Assembly (NCBI RefSeq): GCF_032854445.1
Contig: NW_027017975.1
Coordinates: forward strand, 62,001 to 126,000
Length of the DNA stretch: 64,000 nt
Direction of reading: 5' to 3'
DNA from: Liolophura sinensis
Taxonomy: Eukaryota > Mollusca > Polyplacophora > Chitonida > Chitonidae
The notes under the pieces were generated by a model. It made no database searches. It saw only the letters and a list, made by a program, of their open reading frames with translations, and had not been told where the DNA came from. The position numbers and the translations under genes are program-made. Every line of letters begins with the position of its first letter. The stretch's first letter is position 1. Of this stretch, positions 9,898 to 24,900 are shown in pieces.

Positions 9898-10998
9898 GGT
9901 GCAAACCGCGTTGCTCTCCGACCAATACTTTTGGCTGTAGCCACAAATGAATAATCATTGATGTAAAGATCACGTGCCCACCAACGGCTCTTACTCCATG
10001 GAAACCAAGGAAATTTGCAATTTTTCAACAGCTGGAGATGCCTGGCCCAATTGCGCATCTTTTGGCACCTTATTGATGTGGGTCAGTGTTCAATTGTACT
10101 TTTTACAGCGGACTGTATCAAGTACCTTGTGCTTTTTTTATATACAAATGGTGTGGTTTTTCTACATGTAGATAAAGACATTGAGTTTGTCTTCGACTTA
10201 GAAGTAAGACATTTGCTGGGTGAGTTAAATGGGCTTGGCCCAAAGATTTGACGTCGTCTGGGCTACCGAAGGGCACATAACTTATAATGAAAAGTTGAAT
10301 ATAGTAATGACCAGTCGCGATTGTACATAGTTAATGTAGCCGATTTCAATTAGCAAAAAGACCAGGCAAAAATCCAAAAGTGAAAAAACTGTTCCAATGC
10401 TGCTGGTAAGAGGCTAATCCGACGTATTTTTTGACGAGAAATCGAATGGTGCAAACCGCGTTGCTCTCCGACCAATACTTTTGGCTGTAGCCACAAATGA
10501 ATAATCATTAATGGTAAGATCACGTGCCCAGCAACGGCTCTTACTCCATGGAAACCAAGGAAATTTGCAATTTTTCAACAGCTGGAGATGCCTGGCCCAA
10601 TTGCGCATCTTTTGGCACCTTATTGATGTGAGTCAGTGTTCAATTGTACTTTTTACAGCGGACTGTATCAAGTACCTTGTGTTTTTTTTTATATACAAAT
10701 GGTGTGGTTTTTCTACATGTAGATAAAGACATTGACTTTGTCTTCGACTTAGAAGTAAGACATTTGCTGGGTGAGTTAAATGGGCTTGGCCCAAAGATTT
10801 GACGTCGTCTGGGCTACCGAAGGGCACATAACTTATAATGAAAAGTTGAATATAGTAATGACCAGTCGCGATTGTACATAGTTAATGTAGCCGATTTCAA
10901 TTCGCAAAAAGACCAGGCAAAAATCCAAAAGTGGAAAAACTGTTCCAATGCTGCTGGTAAGAGGCTAATCCGACGTATTTTTTGACGAGAAATCGAAT
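9898..10998. repeat. Module X, first of six occurrences
   Basis: Module X is a monomer with gtgctt in its T-run followed by a monomer with the linked change taatggtaag in place of tgatgtcaag. It starts at 9898, 16498, 28045, 34643, 46741 and 51144. The changed monomer also carries ctccaacc in the second, fourth, fifth and sixth cases. Distances between starts are about 12, 21, 12, 22 and 8 monomers, so the pair is an ordered unit but not strictly periodic. Confidence 0.85.
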
Positions 10999-12648
10999 GG
11001 TGCAAACCGCGTTGCTCTCCGACCAATACTTTTGGCTGTAGCTACAAATGAATAATCATTGATGTCAAGATCACGTGCCCAGCAACGGCTCTTACTCCAT
11101 GGAAACCAAGGAAATTTGCAATTTTTCAACAGCTGGAGATGCCTGGCCCAATTGCGCATCTTTCGGCACCTTATTGATGTGGGTCAGTGTTCAATTGTAC
11201 TTTTTACAGCGGACTGTATCAAGTACCTTGTGTTTTTTTTATATACAAATGGTGTGGTTTTTCTACATGTAGATAAAGACATTGAGTTTGTCTTCGACTT
11301 AGAAGTAAGACATTTGCTGGGTGAGTTAAATGGGCTTGGCCCAAAGATTTGACGTCGTCTGGGCTACCGAAGGGCACATAACTTATAATGAAAAGTTGAA
11401 TATAGTAATGACCAGTCGCGATTGTACATAGTTAATGTAGCCGATTTCAATTCGCAAAAAGACCAGGCAAAAATCCAAAAGTGGAAAAAACTGTTCCAAT
11501 GCTGCTGGTAAGAGGCTAATCCGACGTATTTTTTGACGAGAAATCGAATGGTGCAAACCGCGTTGCTCTCCGACCAATACTTTTGGCTGTAGCTACAAAT
11601 GAATAATCATTGATGTCAAGATCACGTGCCCAGCAACGGCTCTTACTCCATGGAAACCAAGGAAATTTGCAATTTTTCAACAGCTGGAGATGCCTGGCCC
11701 AATTGCGCATCTTTTGGCACCTTATTGATGTGGGTCAGTGTTCAATTGTACTTTTTACAGCGCACTGTATCAAGTACCTTGTGTTTTTTTATATACAAAT
11801 GGTGTGGTTTTTCTACATGTAGATAAAGACATTGAGTTTATCTTCGACTTAGAAGTAAGACATTTGCTGGGTGAGTTAAATGGGCTTGGCCCAAAGATTT
11901 GACGTCGTCTGGGCTACCGAAGGGCACATAACTTATAATGAAAAGTTGAATATAGTAATGACCAGTCGCGATTGAACATAGTTAATGTAGCCGATTTCAA
12001 TTAGAAAAAATACCAGGCAAAAATCCAAAAGTGGAAAAACTGTTCCAATGCTGCTGGTAAGAGGCTAATCCGACGTATTTTTGGACGAGAAATCGAATGG
12101 TGCAAACCGCGTTGCTCTCCGACCAATACTTTTGGCTGTAGCCACAAATGAATAATCATTGATGTCAAGATCACGTGCCCAGCAACGGCTCTTACTCCAT
12201 GGAAACCAAGGAAATTTGCAATTTTTCAACAGCTGGAGATGCCTGGCCCAATTGCGCATCTTTTGGCACCTTATTGATGTGGGTCAGTGTTCAATTGTAC
12301 TTTTTACAGCGCACTGTGTCAAGTACCTTGTGTTTTTCTTATATACAAATGGTGTGGTTTTTCTACATGTAGATAAAGACATTGAGTTTATCTTCGACTT
12401 AGAAGTAAGATAACTCCTGGGTGAGTTAAATGGGCTTGGCCCAAAGATTTGACGTCGTCTGGGCTACCGAAGGGCACATAACTTATAATGAAAAGTTGAA
12501 TATAGTAATGACCAGTCGCGATTGTACATAGTTAATGTAGCCGATTTCAATTCGCAAAAAGACCAGGCAAAAATCCAAAAGTGGAAAAACTGTTCCAATG
12601 CTGTTGGTAAGAGGCTAATCCGACGTATTTTTTGACGAGAAATCGAAT

Positions 12649-15600
12649 GGTGCAAACCGCGTTGCTCTCCGACCAATACTTTTGGCTGTAGCCACAAATG
12701 AATAATCATTGATGTCAAGATCACGTGCCCAGCAACGGCTCTTACTCCATGGAAACCAAGGAAATTTGCAATTTTTCAACAGCTGGAGATGCCTGGCCCA
12801 ATTGCGCATCTTTTGGCACCTTATTGATGTGGGTCAGTGTTCAATTGTACTTTTTACAGCGGACTGTATCAAGTACCTTTTGTTTTTTTTATATACAAAT
12901 GGTGTGGTTTTTCTACATGTAGATAAAGACATTGAGTTTGTCTTCGACTTAGAAGTAAGACATTTGCTGGGTGAGTTAAATGGGCTTGGCCCAAAGATTT
13001 GACGTCGTCTGGGCTACCGAAGGGCACATAACTTATAATGAAAAGTTGAATATAGTAATGACCAGTCGCGATTGTACATAGTTAATGTAGCCGATTTCAA
13101 TTAGCAAAAAGACCAGGCAAAAATCCAAAAGTGGAAAAACTGTTCCAATGCTGTTGGTAAGAGGCTAATCCGACGTATTTTTTGACGAGAAATCGAATGG
13201 TGCAAACCGCGTTGCTCTCCGACCAATACTTTTGGCTGTAGCCACAAATGAATAATCATTGATGTCAAGATCACGTGCCCAGCAACGGCTCTTACTCCAT
13301 GGAAACCAAGGAAATTTGCAATTTTTCAACAGCTGGAGATGCCTGGCCCAATTGCGCATCTTTTGGCACCTTATTGATGTGGGTCAGTGTTCAATTGTAC
13401 TTTTTACAGCGGACTGTATCAAGTACCTTGTGTTTTTTTTATGTACAAATGGTGTGGTTTTTCTACATGTAGATAAAGACATTGAGTTTGTCTTCGACTT
13501 AGAAGTAAGACATTTGCTGTGTGAGTTAAATGGGCTTGGCCCAAAGATTTGACGTCGTCTGTACTACCGAAGGGCACATAACTTATAATGAACAGTTGAA
13601 TATAGTAATGACCAGTCGCGATTGTACATAGTTAGTGTAGCCCATTTCAATTCGCAAAAAGACCAGGCAAAAATCCAAAAGTGGAAAAACTGTTCCAATG
13701 CTGTTGGTAAGAGGCTAATCCGACGTATTTTTTGACGAGAAATAGAATGGTGCAAACCGCGTTGCTCTCCGACCAATACTTTTGGCTGTAGCCACAAATG
13801 AATAATCATTGATGTAAAGATCACATGCCCAGCAACGGCTCTTACTCCATGGAAACCAAGGAAATTTGCAATTTTTCAACAGCTGGAGATGCCTGGCCCA
13901 ATTGCGCATCTTTTGGCACCTTATTGATGTGGGTCAGTGTTCAATTGTACTTTTTACAGCGGACTGTATCAAGTACCTTGTGCTTTTTTTATATACAAAT
14001 AGTGTGGTTTTTCTACATGTAGATAAAGACATTGAGTTTGTCTTCGACTTAGAAGTACGACATTTGCTGGGTGAGTTAAATGGGCTTGGCCCAAAGATTT
14101 GACGTCGTCTGGGCTACCGAAGGGCACATAACTTATAATGAAAAGTTGAATATAGTAATGACCAGTCGCGATTGTACATAGTTAATGCAGCCGATTTCAA
14201 TTAGCAAAAAGACCAGGCAAAAATCCAAAAGTGGAAAAACTGTTCCAATGCTGTTGGTAAGAGGCTAATCCGACGTATTTTTTGACGAGAAATCGAATGG
14301 TGCAAACCGCGTTGCTCTCCGACCAATACTTTTGGCTGTAGCCACAAATGAATAATCATTGATGTAAAGATCACGTGCCCACCAACGGCTCTTACTCCAT
14401 GGAAACCAAGGAAATTTGCAATTTTTCAACAGCTGGAGATGCCTGGCCCAATTGCGCATCTTTTGGCACCTTATTGATGTATGTCAGTGTTCAATTGTAC
14501 TTTTTACAGCGGACTATATCAAGTACCTTGTCTTTTTTTTATATACAAATGGTGTGGTTTTTCTACATGTAGATAAAGACATTGAGTTTGTCTTCGACTT
14601 AGAAGTAAGACATTTGCTGGGTGAGTTAAATGGGCTTGGCCCAAAGATTTGACGTCGTCTGGGCTACCGAAGGGAACATAACTTATAATGAAAAGTTGAA
14701 TATAGTAATGATTAGTCGCGATTGAACATAGTTAATGTAGCCGATTTCAATTAGAAAAAACACCAGGCAAAAATCCAAAAGTGGAAAAACTGTTCCAATG
14801 CTGCTGGTAAGAGGCTAATCCGACGTATTTTTTGACGAGAAATCGAATGGTGCAAACCGCGTTGCTCTCCGACCAATACTTTTGGCTGTAGCCACAAATG
14901 AATAATCATTGATGTCAAGATCACGTGCCCAGCAACGGCTCTTACTCCATGGAAACCAAGGAAATTTGCAATTTTTCAACAGCTGGAGATGCCTGGCCCA
15001 ATTGCGCATCTTTTGGCACCTTATTGATGTGGGTCAGTGTTCAATTGTACTTTTTACAGCGGACTGTATCAAGTACCTTGTGTTTTTTTTATGTACAAAT
15101 AGTGTGGTTTTTCTACATGTAGATAAAGACATTGAGTTTGTCTTCGACTTAGAAGTAAGACATTTGCTGGGTGAGTTAAATGGGCTTGGCCCAAAGATTT
15201 GACGTCGTCTGGGCTACCGAAGGGCACATAACTTATAATGAAAAGTTGAATATAGTAATGACCAGTCGCGATTGTACATAGTTAATGTAGCCGATTTCAA
15301 TTCGCAAAAAGACCAGGCAAAAATCCAAAAGTGGAAAAACTGTTCCAATGCTGCTGGTAAGAGGCTAATCCGACGTATTTTTTGACGAGAAATCGAATGG
15401 TGCAAACCGCGTTGCTCTCCGACCAATACTTTTGGCTGTAGCCACAAATGAATAATCATTGATGTCAAGATCACGTGCCCAGCAACGGCTGTTACTCCAT
15501 GGAAACCAAGGATATTTGCAATTTTTCAACAGCTGGGGATGCCTGGCCCAATTGCGCATCTTTTGGCACCTTATTGATGTGGGTCAGTGTTCAATTGTAC

Positions 15601-17047
15601 TTTTTACAGCGCACTGTATCAAGTACCTTGTGTTTTTTTATATACAAATGGTGTGGTTTTTCTACATGTAGATAAAGACATTGAGATTATCTTCGACTTA
15701 GAAATAAGACATTTGCTGGGTGAGTTAAATGGGCTTGGCCCAAAGATTTGACGTCGTCTGGGCTACCGAAGGGCACATAACTTATAATGAAAAGTTGAAT
15801 ATAGTAATGACCAATCGCGATTGAACATAGTTAATGTAGCCGATTTCAATTAGCAAAAAGACCAGGCAAAAATCCAAAAGTGGAAAAACTGTTCCAATGC
15901 TGCTGGTAAGAGGCTAATCCGACGTATTTTTTGACGAGAAATCGAATGGTGCAAACCGCGTTGCTCTCCGACCAATACTTTTGGCTGTAGCCACAAATGA
16001 ATAATCATTGATGTCAAGATCACGTGCCCAGCAACGGCTCTTACTCCATGGAAACCAAGGAAATTTGCAATTTTTCAACAGCTGGAGATGCCTGGCCCAA
16101 TTGCGCATCTTTTGGCACCTTATTGATGTGGGTCAGTGTTCAATTGTACTTTTTACAGCGGACTGTATCAAGTACCTTGTGTTTTTTTTATATACAAATG
16201 GTGTGGTTTTTCTACATGTAGATAAAGACATTGAGTTTGTCTTCGACTTAGAAGTAAGACATTTGCTGGGTGAGTTAAATGGGCTTGGCCCAAAGATTTG
16301 ACGTCGTCTGGGCTACCGAAGGGCACATAACTTATAATGAAAAGTTGAATATAGTAATGACCAGTCGCGATTGTACATAGTTAATGTAGCCGATTTCAAT
16401 TAGAAAAAACACCAGGCAAAAATCCAAAAGTGGAAAAACTGTTCCAATGCTGCTGGTAAGAGGCTAATCCGACGTATTTTTTGACGAGAAATCGAATGGT
16501 GCAAACCGCGTTGCTCTCCGACCAATACTTTTGGCTGTAGCCACAAATGAATAATCATTGATGTCAAGATCACGTGCCCAGCAACGGCTCTTACTCCATG
16601 GAAACCAAGGAAATTTGCAATTTTTCAACAGCTGGAGATGCCTGGCCCAATTGCGCATCTTTTGGCACCTTATTGATGTGGGTCAGTGTTCAATTGTACT
16701 TTTTACAGCGGACTGTATCAAGTACCTTGTGCTTTTTTTATATACAAATGGTGTGGTTTTTCTACATGTAGATAAAGACATTGAGTTTGTCTTCGACTTA
16801 GAAGTACGACATTTGCTGGGTGAGTTAAATGGGCTTGGCCCAAAGATTTGACGTCGTCTGGGCTACCGAAGGGCACATAACTTATAATGAAAAGTTGAAT
16901 ATAGTAATGACCAGTCGCGATTGTACATAGTTAATGTAGCCGATTTCAATTAGCAAAAAGACCAGGCAAAAATCCAAAAGTGGAAAAACTGTTCCAATGC
17001 TGCTGGTAAGAGGCTAATCCGACGTATTTTTTGACGAGAAATCGAAT
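12649..17047. repeat. Copy A, monomers m24-m31
   Basis: Monomers start at 12649, 13199, 13749, 14299, 14849, 15399, 15948 and 16498. m24 has ccttttgtt. m25 has atgtacaaat, gctgtgtgag and ctgtactacc. m26 has cacatgcc (which breaks the cacgtg hexamer), aatagaatgg, gtgctt and gtacgac. m27 has gatgtatgtc, actatatc and gggaacat. m28 has atgtac with aatagtg. m29 has the cluster gctgttac, gatattt and ggggatg plus gcgcac and gaaataag. m30 is plain with an aaaaaacacc tail. m31 has gtgctt and gtacgac and opens module X with m32. Confidence 0.88.
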
Positions 17048-20000
17048 GGTGCAAACCGCGTTGCTCTCCAACCAATACTTTTGGCTGTAGCCACAAATGA
17101 ATAATCATTAATGGTAAGATCACGTGCCCAGCAACGGCTCTTACTCCATGGAAACCAAGGAAATTTGCAATTTTTCAACAGCTGGAGATGCCTGGCCCAA
17201 TTGCGCATCTTTTGGCACCTTATTGATGTGGGTCAGTGTTCAATTGTACTTTTTACAGCGGACTGTATCAAGTACCTTGTGTTTTTTTTATATACAAATG
17301 GTGTGGTTTTTCTACATGTAGATAAAGACATTGAGTTTGTCTTCGACTCAGAAGTAAGACATTTGCTGGGTGAGTTAAATGGGCTTGGCCCAAAGATTTG
17401 ACGTCGTCTGGGCTACCGAAGGGCACATAACTTATAATGAAAAGTTGAATATAGTAATGACCAGTCGCGATTGTACATAGTTAATGTAGCCGATTTCAAT
17501 TCGCAAAAAGACCAGGCAAAAATCCAAAAGTGGAAAAACTGTTCCAATGCTGCTGGTAAGAGGCTAATCCGACGTATTTTTGGACGAGAAATCGAATGGT
17601 GCAAACCGCGTTGCTCTCCGACCAATACTTTTGGCTGTAGTCACAAATGAATAATCATTGATGTCAAGATCACGTGCCCACCAACGGCTCTTACTCCATG
17701 GAAACCAAGGAAATTTGCAATTTTTCAACAGCTGGAGATGCCTGGCCCAATTGCGCATCTTTTGGCACCTTATTGATGTGGGTCAGTGTTCAATTGTACT
17801 TTTTACAGCGGACTGTATCAAGTACCTTGTGTTTTTTTTATATACAAATGGTGTGGTTTTTCTACATGTAGATAAAGACATTGAGTTTGTCTTCAACTTA
17901 GAAGTAAGACAACTGCTGGGTGAGTTAAATGGGCTCGGCCCAAAGATTTGACGTCGTCTGGGCTACCGAAGGGCACATAAGTTATAATGAAAAGTTGAAT
18001 ATAGTAATGACCAGTCGCGATTGTACCTAGTTAATGTAGCCGATTTCAATTCGCAAAAAGACCAGGCAAAAATCCAAAAGTGGAAAAACTGTTCCAATGC
18101 TGCTGGTAAGAGGCTAATCCGACGTATTTTTTGACGAGAAATCGAATGGTGCAAACCGCGTTGCTCTCCGACCAATACTTTTGGCTGTAGCCACAAATGA
18201 ATAATCATTGATGTCAAGATCACGTGCCCAGCAACGGCTCTTACTCCATGGAAACCAAGGAAATTTGCAATTTTTCAACAGCTGGAGATGCCTGGCCCAA
18301 TTGCGCATCTTTTGGCACCTTATTGATGTGGGTCAGTGTTCAATTGTACTTTTTACAGCGGACTGTATCAAGTACCTTGTGTTTTTTTTATATACAAATG
18401 GTGTGGTTTTTCTACATGTAGATAAAGACATTGAGATTGTCTTCGACTTAGAAGTAAGACATTTGCTGGGGGAGTTAAATAGGCTTGGCCCAAAGATTTG
18501 ACGTCGTCTGGGCTACCGAAGGGCACATATCTTATAATGAACAGTTGAATATAGTAATGACCAGTCGCGATTGTACATAGTTAATGTAGCCGATTTCAAT
18601 TCGCAAAAAGACCAGGCAAAAATCCAAAAGTGGAAAAACTGTTCCAATGCTGCTGGTAAGAGGCTAATCCGACGTATTTTTTGACGAGAAATCGAATGGT
18701 GCAAACCGCGTTGCTCTCCGACCAATACTTTTGGCTGTAGCCACAAATGAATAATCATTGATGTCAAGATCACGTGCCCAGCAACGGCTCTTACTCCATG
18801 GAAACCAAGGAAATTTGCAATTTTTCAACAGCTGGAGATGCCTGGCCCAATTGCGCATCTTTTGGCACCTTATTAATGTGGGTCAGTGTTTAATTTTACT
18901 TTTTACAGCGGACTGTATCAAGTACCTTGTGTTTTTTTTATATACAAATGGTGTGGTTTTTCTACATGTAGATAAAGACATTGAGTTTGTCTTCGACTTA
19001 GAATTAAGACATTTGCTGGGTGAGTTAAATGGGCTTGGCCCAAAGATTTGACGTCGTCTGGGCTACCGAAGGGCACATAACTTATAATGAAAAGTTGAAT
19101 ATAGTAATGACCAGTCGCGATTGTACATAGTTAATGTAGCCGATTTCAATTAGAAAAAAAACCAGGCAAAAATCCAAAAGTAGAAAAACTGTTCCAATGC
19201 TGCTTGTAAGAGGCTAATCCGACGTATTTTTTGACGAGAAATCGAATGGTGCAAACCGCGTTGCTCTCCGACCAATACTTTTGGCTGTAGCCACAAATGA
19301 ATAATCATTGATGTCAAGATCACGTGCCCAGCAACGGCTCTTACTCCATGGAAACCAAGGAAATTTGCAATTTTTCAACAGCTGGAGATGCCTGGCCCAA
19401 TTGCGCATCTTTTGGCACCTTATTGATGTGGGTCAGTGTTCAATTGTACTTTTTACAGCGGACTGTATCAAGTACCTTGTGTTTTTTTTATATACAAATG
19501 GTGTGGTTTTTCTACATGTAGATAAAGACATTGAGTTTGTCTTCGACTTAGAAGTAAGACATTTGCTGGGTGAGTTAAATGGGCTTGGCCCAAAGATTTG
19601 ACGTCGTCTGGGCTACCGAAGGGCACATAACTTATAATGAAAAGTTGAATATAGTAATGACCAGTCGCGATTGTACATAGTTAATGTAGCCGATTTCAAT
19701 TAGCAAAAAGACCAGGCAAAAATCCAAAAGTGGAAAAACTGTTCCAATGCTGCTGGTAAGAGGCTAATCCGACGTATTTTTGGACGAGAAATCGAATGGT
19801 GCAAACCGCGTTGCTCTCCGACCAATACTTTTGGCTGTAGCCACAAATGAATAATCATTGATGTCAAGATCACGTGCCCAGCAACGGCTCTTACTCCATG
19901 GAAACCAAGGAAATTTGCAATTTTTCAACAGCTGGAGATGCCTGGCCCAATTGCGCATCTTTTGGCACCTTATTGATGTGGGTCAGTGTTCAATTGTACT

Positions 20001-21997
20001 TTTTACAGCGGACTGTATCAAGTACCTTGTGTTTTTTTTATATACAAATGGTGTGGTTTTTCTACATGTAGATAAAGACATTGAGATTGTCTTCGACTTA
20101 GAAGTAAGACATTTGCTGGGGGAGTTAAATGGGCTTGGCCCAAAGATTTGACGTCGTCTGGGCTACCGAAGGGCACATAACTTATAATGAACAGTTGAAT
20201 ATAGTAATGACCAGTCGCGATTGTACATAGTTAATGTAGCCGATTTCAATTCGCAAAAAGACCAGGCAAAAATCCAAAAGTGGAAAAACTGTTCCAATGC
20301 TGCTGGTAAGAGGCTAATCCGACGTATTTTTGAAAGAGAAATCGAATGGTGCAAACCGCGTTGCTCTCCGACCAATACTTTTGGCTGTAGCCACAAATGA
20401 ATAATCATTGATGTCAAGATCACGTGCCCAGCAACGGCTCTTACTCCATGGAAACCAAGGAAATTTGCAATTTTTCAACAGCTGGAGATGCCTGGCCCAA
20501 TTGCGCTTCTTTTGGCACCTTATTGATGTGGGTCAGTGTTTAATTTTACTTTTTACAGCGGACTGTATCAAGTACCTTGTGTTTTTTTTATATACAAATG
20601 GTGTGGTTTTTCTACATGTAGATAAAGACATTGAGTTTGTCTTCGACTTAGAAGTACGACATTTGCTGGGTGAGTTAAATGGGCTTGGCCCAAAGATTTG
20701 ACGTCGTCTGGGCTACCGAAGGGCACATAACTTATAATGAAAAGTTGAATATAGTAATGACCAGTCGCGATTGTACATAGTTAATGTAGCCGATTTCAAT
20801 TAGAAAAAAAACCAGGCAAAAATCCAAAAGTAGAAAAACTGTTCCAATGCTGCTGGTAAGAGGCTAATCCGACGTATTTTTGGACGAGAAATCGAATGGT
20901 GCAAACCGCGTTGCTCTCCGACCAATACTTTTGGCTGTAGCCACAAATGAATAATCATTGATGTCAAGATCACGTGCCCAGCAACGGCTCTTACTCCATG
21001 GAAACCAAGGAAATTTGCAATTTTTCAACAGCTGGAGATGCCTGGCCCAATTGCGCATCTTTTGGCACCTTATTGATGTGGGTCAGTGTTTAATTTTACT
21101 TTTTACAGCGGACTGTATCAAGTACCTTGTGTTTTTTTTATATACAAATGGTGTGGTTTTTCTACATGTAGATAAAGACATTGAGTTTGTCTTCGACTTA
21201 GAAGTAAGACATTTGCTGGGTGAGTTAAATGGGCTTGGCCCAAAGATTTGACGTCGTCTGGGCTACCGAAGGGCACATAACTTATAATGAAAAGTTGAAT
21301 ATAGTAATGACCAGTCGCGATTGTACATAGTTAATGTAGCCGATTTCAATTAGAAAAAAAACCAGGCAAAAATCCAAAAGTAGAAAAACTGTTCCAATGC
21401 TGCTGGTAAGAGGCTAATCCGACGTATTTTTGGACGAGAAATCGAATGGTGCAAACCGCGTTGCTCTCCGACCAATACTTTTGGCTGTAGCCACAAATGA
21501 ATAATCATTGATGTCAAGATCACGTGCCCAGCAACGGCTCTTACTCCATGGAAACCAAGGAAATTTGCAATTTTTCAACAGCTGGAGATGCCTGGCCCAA
21601 TTGCGCATCTTTTGGCACCTTATTGATGTGGGTCAGTGTTCAATTGTACTTTTTACAGCGGACTGTATCAAGTACCTTGTGTTTTTTTTATATACAAATG
21701 GTGTGGTTTTTCTACATGTAGATAAAGACATTGAGTTTGTCTTCGACTTAGAAGTAAGACATTTGCTGGGTGAGTTAAATGGGCTTGGCCCAAAGATTTG
21801 ACGTCGTCTGGGCTACCGAAGGGCACATAACTTATAATGAAAAGTTGAATATAGTAATGACCAGTCGCGATTGTACATAGTTAATGTAGCCGATTTCAAT
21901 TAGCAAAAAGACCAGGCAAAAATCCAAAAGTGGAAAAACTGTTCCAATGCTGCTGGTAAGAGGCTAATCCGACGTATTTTTTGACGAGAAATCGAAT
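17048..21997. repeat. Copy A, monomers m32-m40
   Basis: Monomers start at 17048, 17598, 18148, 18698, 19248, 19798, 20348, 20898 and 21448. m32 has ctccaacc, taatggtaag and gactcagaag. m33 has tagtcac, ccaccaacgg, cttcaactt, acaactgctggg and gtacctag. m34 has gagattgtc, ctggggga, aataggc and tgaacag. m35 has tattaatg, tttaatttta, gaattaag and an A-rich tail with gcttgtaag. m36 is plain. m37 has gagattgtc, ctggggga and tttttgaaagag. m38 and m39 have tttaatttta with A-rich tails. m40 is plain. m35-m37 form module Z. Confidence 0.88.
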
Positions 21998-24900
21998 GGT
22001 GCAAACCGCGTTGCTCTCCGACCAATACTTTTGGCTGTAGCCACAAATGAATAATCATTGATGTCAAGATCACGTGCCCAGCAACGGCTCTTACTCCATG
22101 GAAACCAAGGAAATTTGCAATTTTTCAACAGCTGGAGATGCCTGGCCCAATTGCGCATCTTTTGGCACCTTATTGATGTGGGTCAGTGTTCAATTGTACT
22201 TTTTACAGCGGACTGTATCAAGTACCTTGTGTTTTTTTTATATACAAATGGTGTGGTTTTTCTACATGTAGATAAAGACATTGAGATTGTCTTCGACTTA
22301 GAAGTAAGACATTTGCTGGGTGAGTTAAATGGGCTTGGCCCAAAGATTTGACGTCGTCTGGGCTACCGAAGGGCACATAACTTATAATGAAAAGTTGAAT
22401 ATAGTAATGACCAGTCGCGATCGAACATAGTTAATGTAGCTGTTTTCAATTAGCAAAAACACCAGGCAAAAATCCAAAAGTGGAAAAACTGTTCCAATGC
22501 TGCTGGTAAGAGGCTAATCCGACGTATTTTTTGACGAGAAATCGAATGGTGCAAACCGCGTTGCTCTCCGACCAATACTTTTGGCTGTAGCCACAAATGA
22601 ATAATCATTGATGTCAAGATCACGTGCCCAGCAACGGCTCTTACTCCATGGAAACCAAGGAAATTTGCAATTTTTCAACAGCTGGAGATGCCTGGCCCAA
22701 TTGCGCATCTTTTGGCACCTTATTGATGTGGGTCAGTGTTCAATTGTACTTTTTACAGCGGACTGTATCAAGTACCTTGTGCTTTTTTTATATACAAATG
22801 GTGTGGTTTTTCTACATGTAGATAAAGACATTGAGTTTGTCTTCGACTTAGAAGTACGACATTTGCTGGGTGAGTTAAATGGGCTTGGCCCAAAGATTTG
22901 ACGTCGTCTGGGCTACCGAAGGGCACATAACTTATAATGAAAAGTTGAATATAGTAATGACCAGTCGCGATTGTACATAGTTAATGTAGCCCATTTCAAT
23001 TCGCAAAAAGACCAGGCAAAAATCCAAAAGTGGAAAAACTGTTCCAATGCTGCTGGTAAGAGGCTAATCCGACGTATTCTTTGACGAGAAATCGAATGGT
23101 GCAAACCGCGTTGCTCTCCGACCAATACTTTTGGCTGTAGCCACAAATGAAAAATCATTGATGTCAAGATCACGTGCCCAGCAACGGCTCTTACTCCATG
23201 GAAACCAAGGAAATTTGCAATTTTTCAACAGCTGGAGATGCCTGGCCCAATTGCGCATCTTTTGGCACCTTATTGATGTGGGTCAGTGTTCAATTGTACT
23301 TTTTACAGCGGACTGTATCAAGTACCTTGTGTTTTTTTATTTACAAATGGTGTGGTTTTTCTACATGTAGATAAAGACATTGAGTTTGTCTTCGACTTAG
23401 AAGTAAGACAACTCCTGGTTGAGTTAAATGGGCTTGGCCCAAAGATTTGACGTCGTCTGGGCTACCGAAGGGCACATAACTTATAATGAAAAGTTGAATA
23501 TAGTAATGACCAGTCGCGATTGTACATAGTTAATGTAGCCGATTTCAATTCGCAAAAAGCACAGGCAAAAATCCAAAAGTGGAAAAACTGTTCCAATGCT
23601 GTTGGTAAGAGGCTAATCCGACGTATTTTTTGACGAGAAATCGAATGGTGCAAACCGCGTTGCTCTCCGACCAATACTTTTGGCTGTAGCCACAAATGAA
23701 TAATCATTGATGTCAAGATCACGTGCCCAGCAACGGCTCTTACTCCATGGAAACCAAGGAAATTTGCAATTTTTCAACAGCTGGAGATGCCTGGCCCAAT
23801 TACGCATCTTTTGGCACCTTATTGATGTGGGTCAGTGTTCAATTGTACTTTTTACAGCGGACTGTATCAAGTACCTTGTGTTTTTTTTATATACAAATGG
23901 TGTGGTTTTTCTACATGTAGATAAAGACATTGAGTTTGTCTTCGACTTAGAAGTAAGACATTTGCTGGGTGAGTTAAATGGGCTTGGCCCAAAGATTTGA
24001 CGTCGTCTGTGCTACCGAAGGGCACATAACTTATAGTGAACAGTTGAATATAGTAATGACCAGTCGCGATTGTACATAGTTAGTATAGCCCATTTCAATT
24101 CGCAAAAAGACCAGGCAAAAATCCAAAAGTGGAAGAACTGTTCCAATGCTGCTGGTAAGAGGCTAATCCGACGTGTTTTTTGACGAGAAATCGAATGGTG
24201 CAAACCGCGTTGCTCTCCGACCAATACTTTTGGCTGTAGCCACAAATGAATAATCATTGATGTCAAGATCACGTGCCCAGCAACGGCTCTTACTCCATGG
24301 AAACCAAGGAAATTTGCAATTTTTCAACAGCTGGAGATGCCTGGCCCAATTGCACATCTTTTGGCACCTTATTGATGTGGGTCAGTGTTCAATTGTACTT
24401 TTTACAGCGGACTGTATCAAGTACCTTGTGTTTTTTTTATATACAAATGGTGTGGTTTTTCTACATGTAGATAAAGACATTGAGTTTGTCTTCGACTTAG
24501 AAGTAAGACATTTGCTGGGTGAGTTAAATGGGCTTGGCCCAAAGATTTGACGTCGTCTGGGCTACCGAAGGGCACATAACTTATAATGAAAAGTTGAATA
24601 TAGTAATGACCAGTCGCGATTGTACATAGTTAATGTAGCCGATTTCAATTAGCAAAAAGACCAGGCAAAAATCCAAAAGTGGAAAAACTGTTCCAATGCT
24701 GCTGGTAAGAGGCTAATCCGACGTATTTTTTGACGAGAAATCGAATGGTGCAAACCGCGTTGCTCTCCGACCAATACTTTTGGCTGTAGCCACAAATGAA
24801 TAATCATTGATGTCAAGATCACGTGCCCAGCAACGGCTCTTACTCCATGGAAACCAAGGAAATTTGCAATTTTTCAACAGCTGGAGATGCCTGGCCCAAT

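Larger units (their letters stand above)
8250..12648. repeat. Copy A, monomers m16-m23
   Basis: Monomers start at 8250, 8800, 9349, 9898, 10448, 10999, 11550 and 12099. m16 has cttcaactt, ggctcggcc, taagttat and gtacctag. m17 is a hybrid. m18 has a seven-T run. m19 has aaagatcac and gtgctt in the T-run. m20 has the linked taatggtaag triplet change, gatgtgagtc, gactttg and nine T. m21 has tttcggc. m22 has gcgcac, tttatcttc, gaacat and the aaaaaatacc tail. m23 has gcgcac, gtgtcaag, tttttctt and agataactcctggg. The m19-m20 pair is module X. Confidence 0.9.
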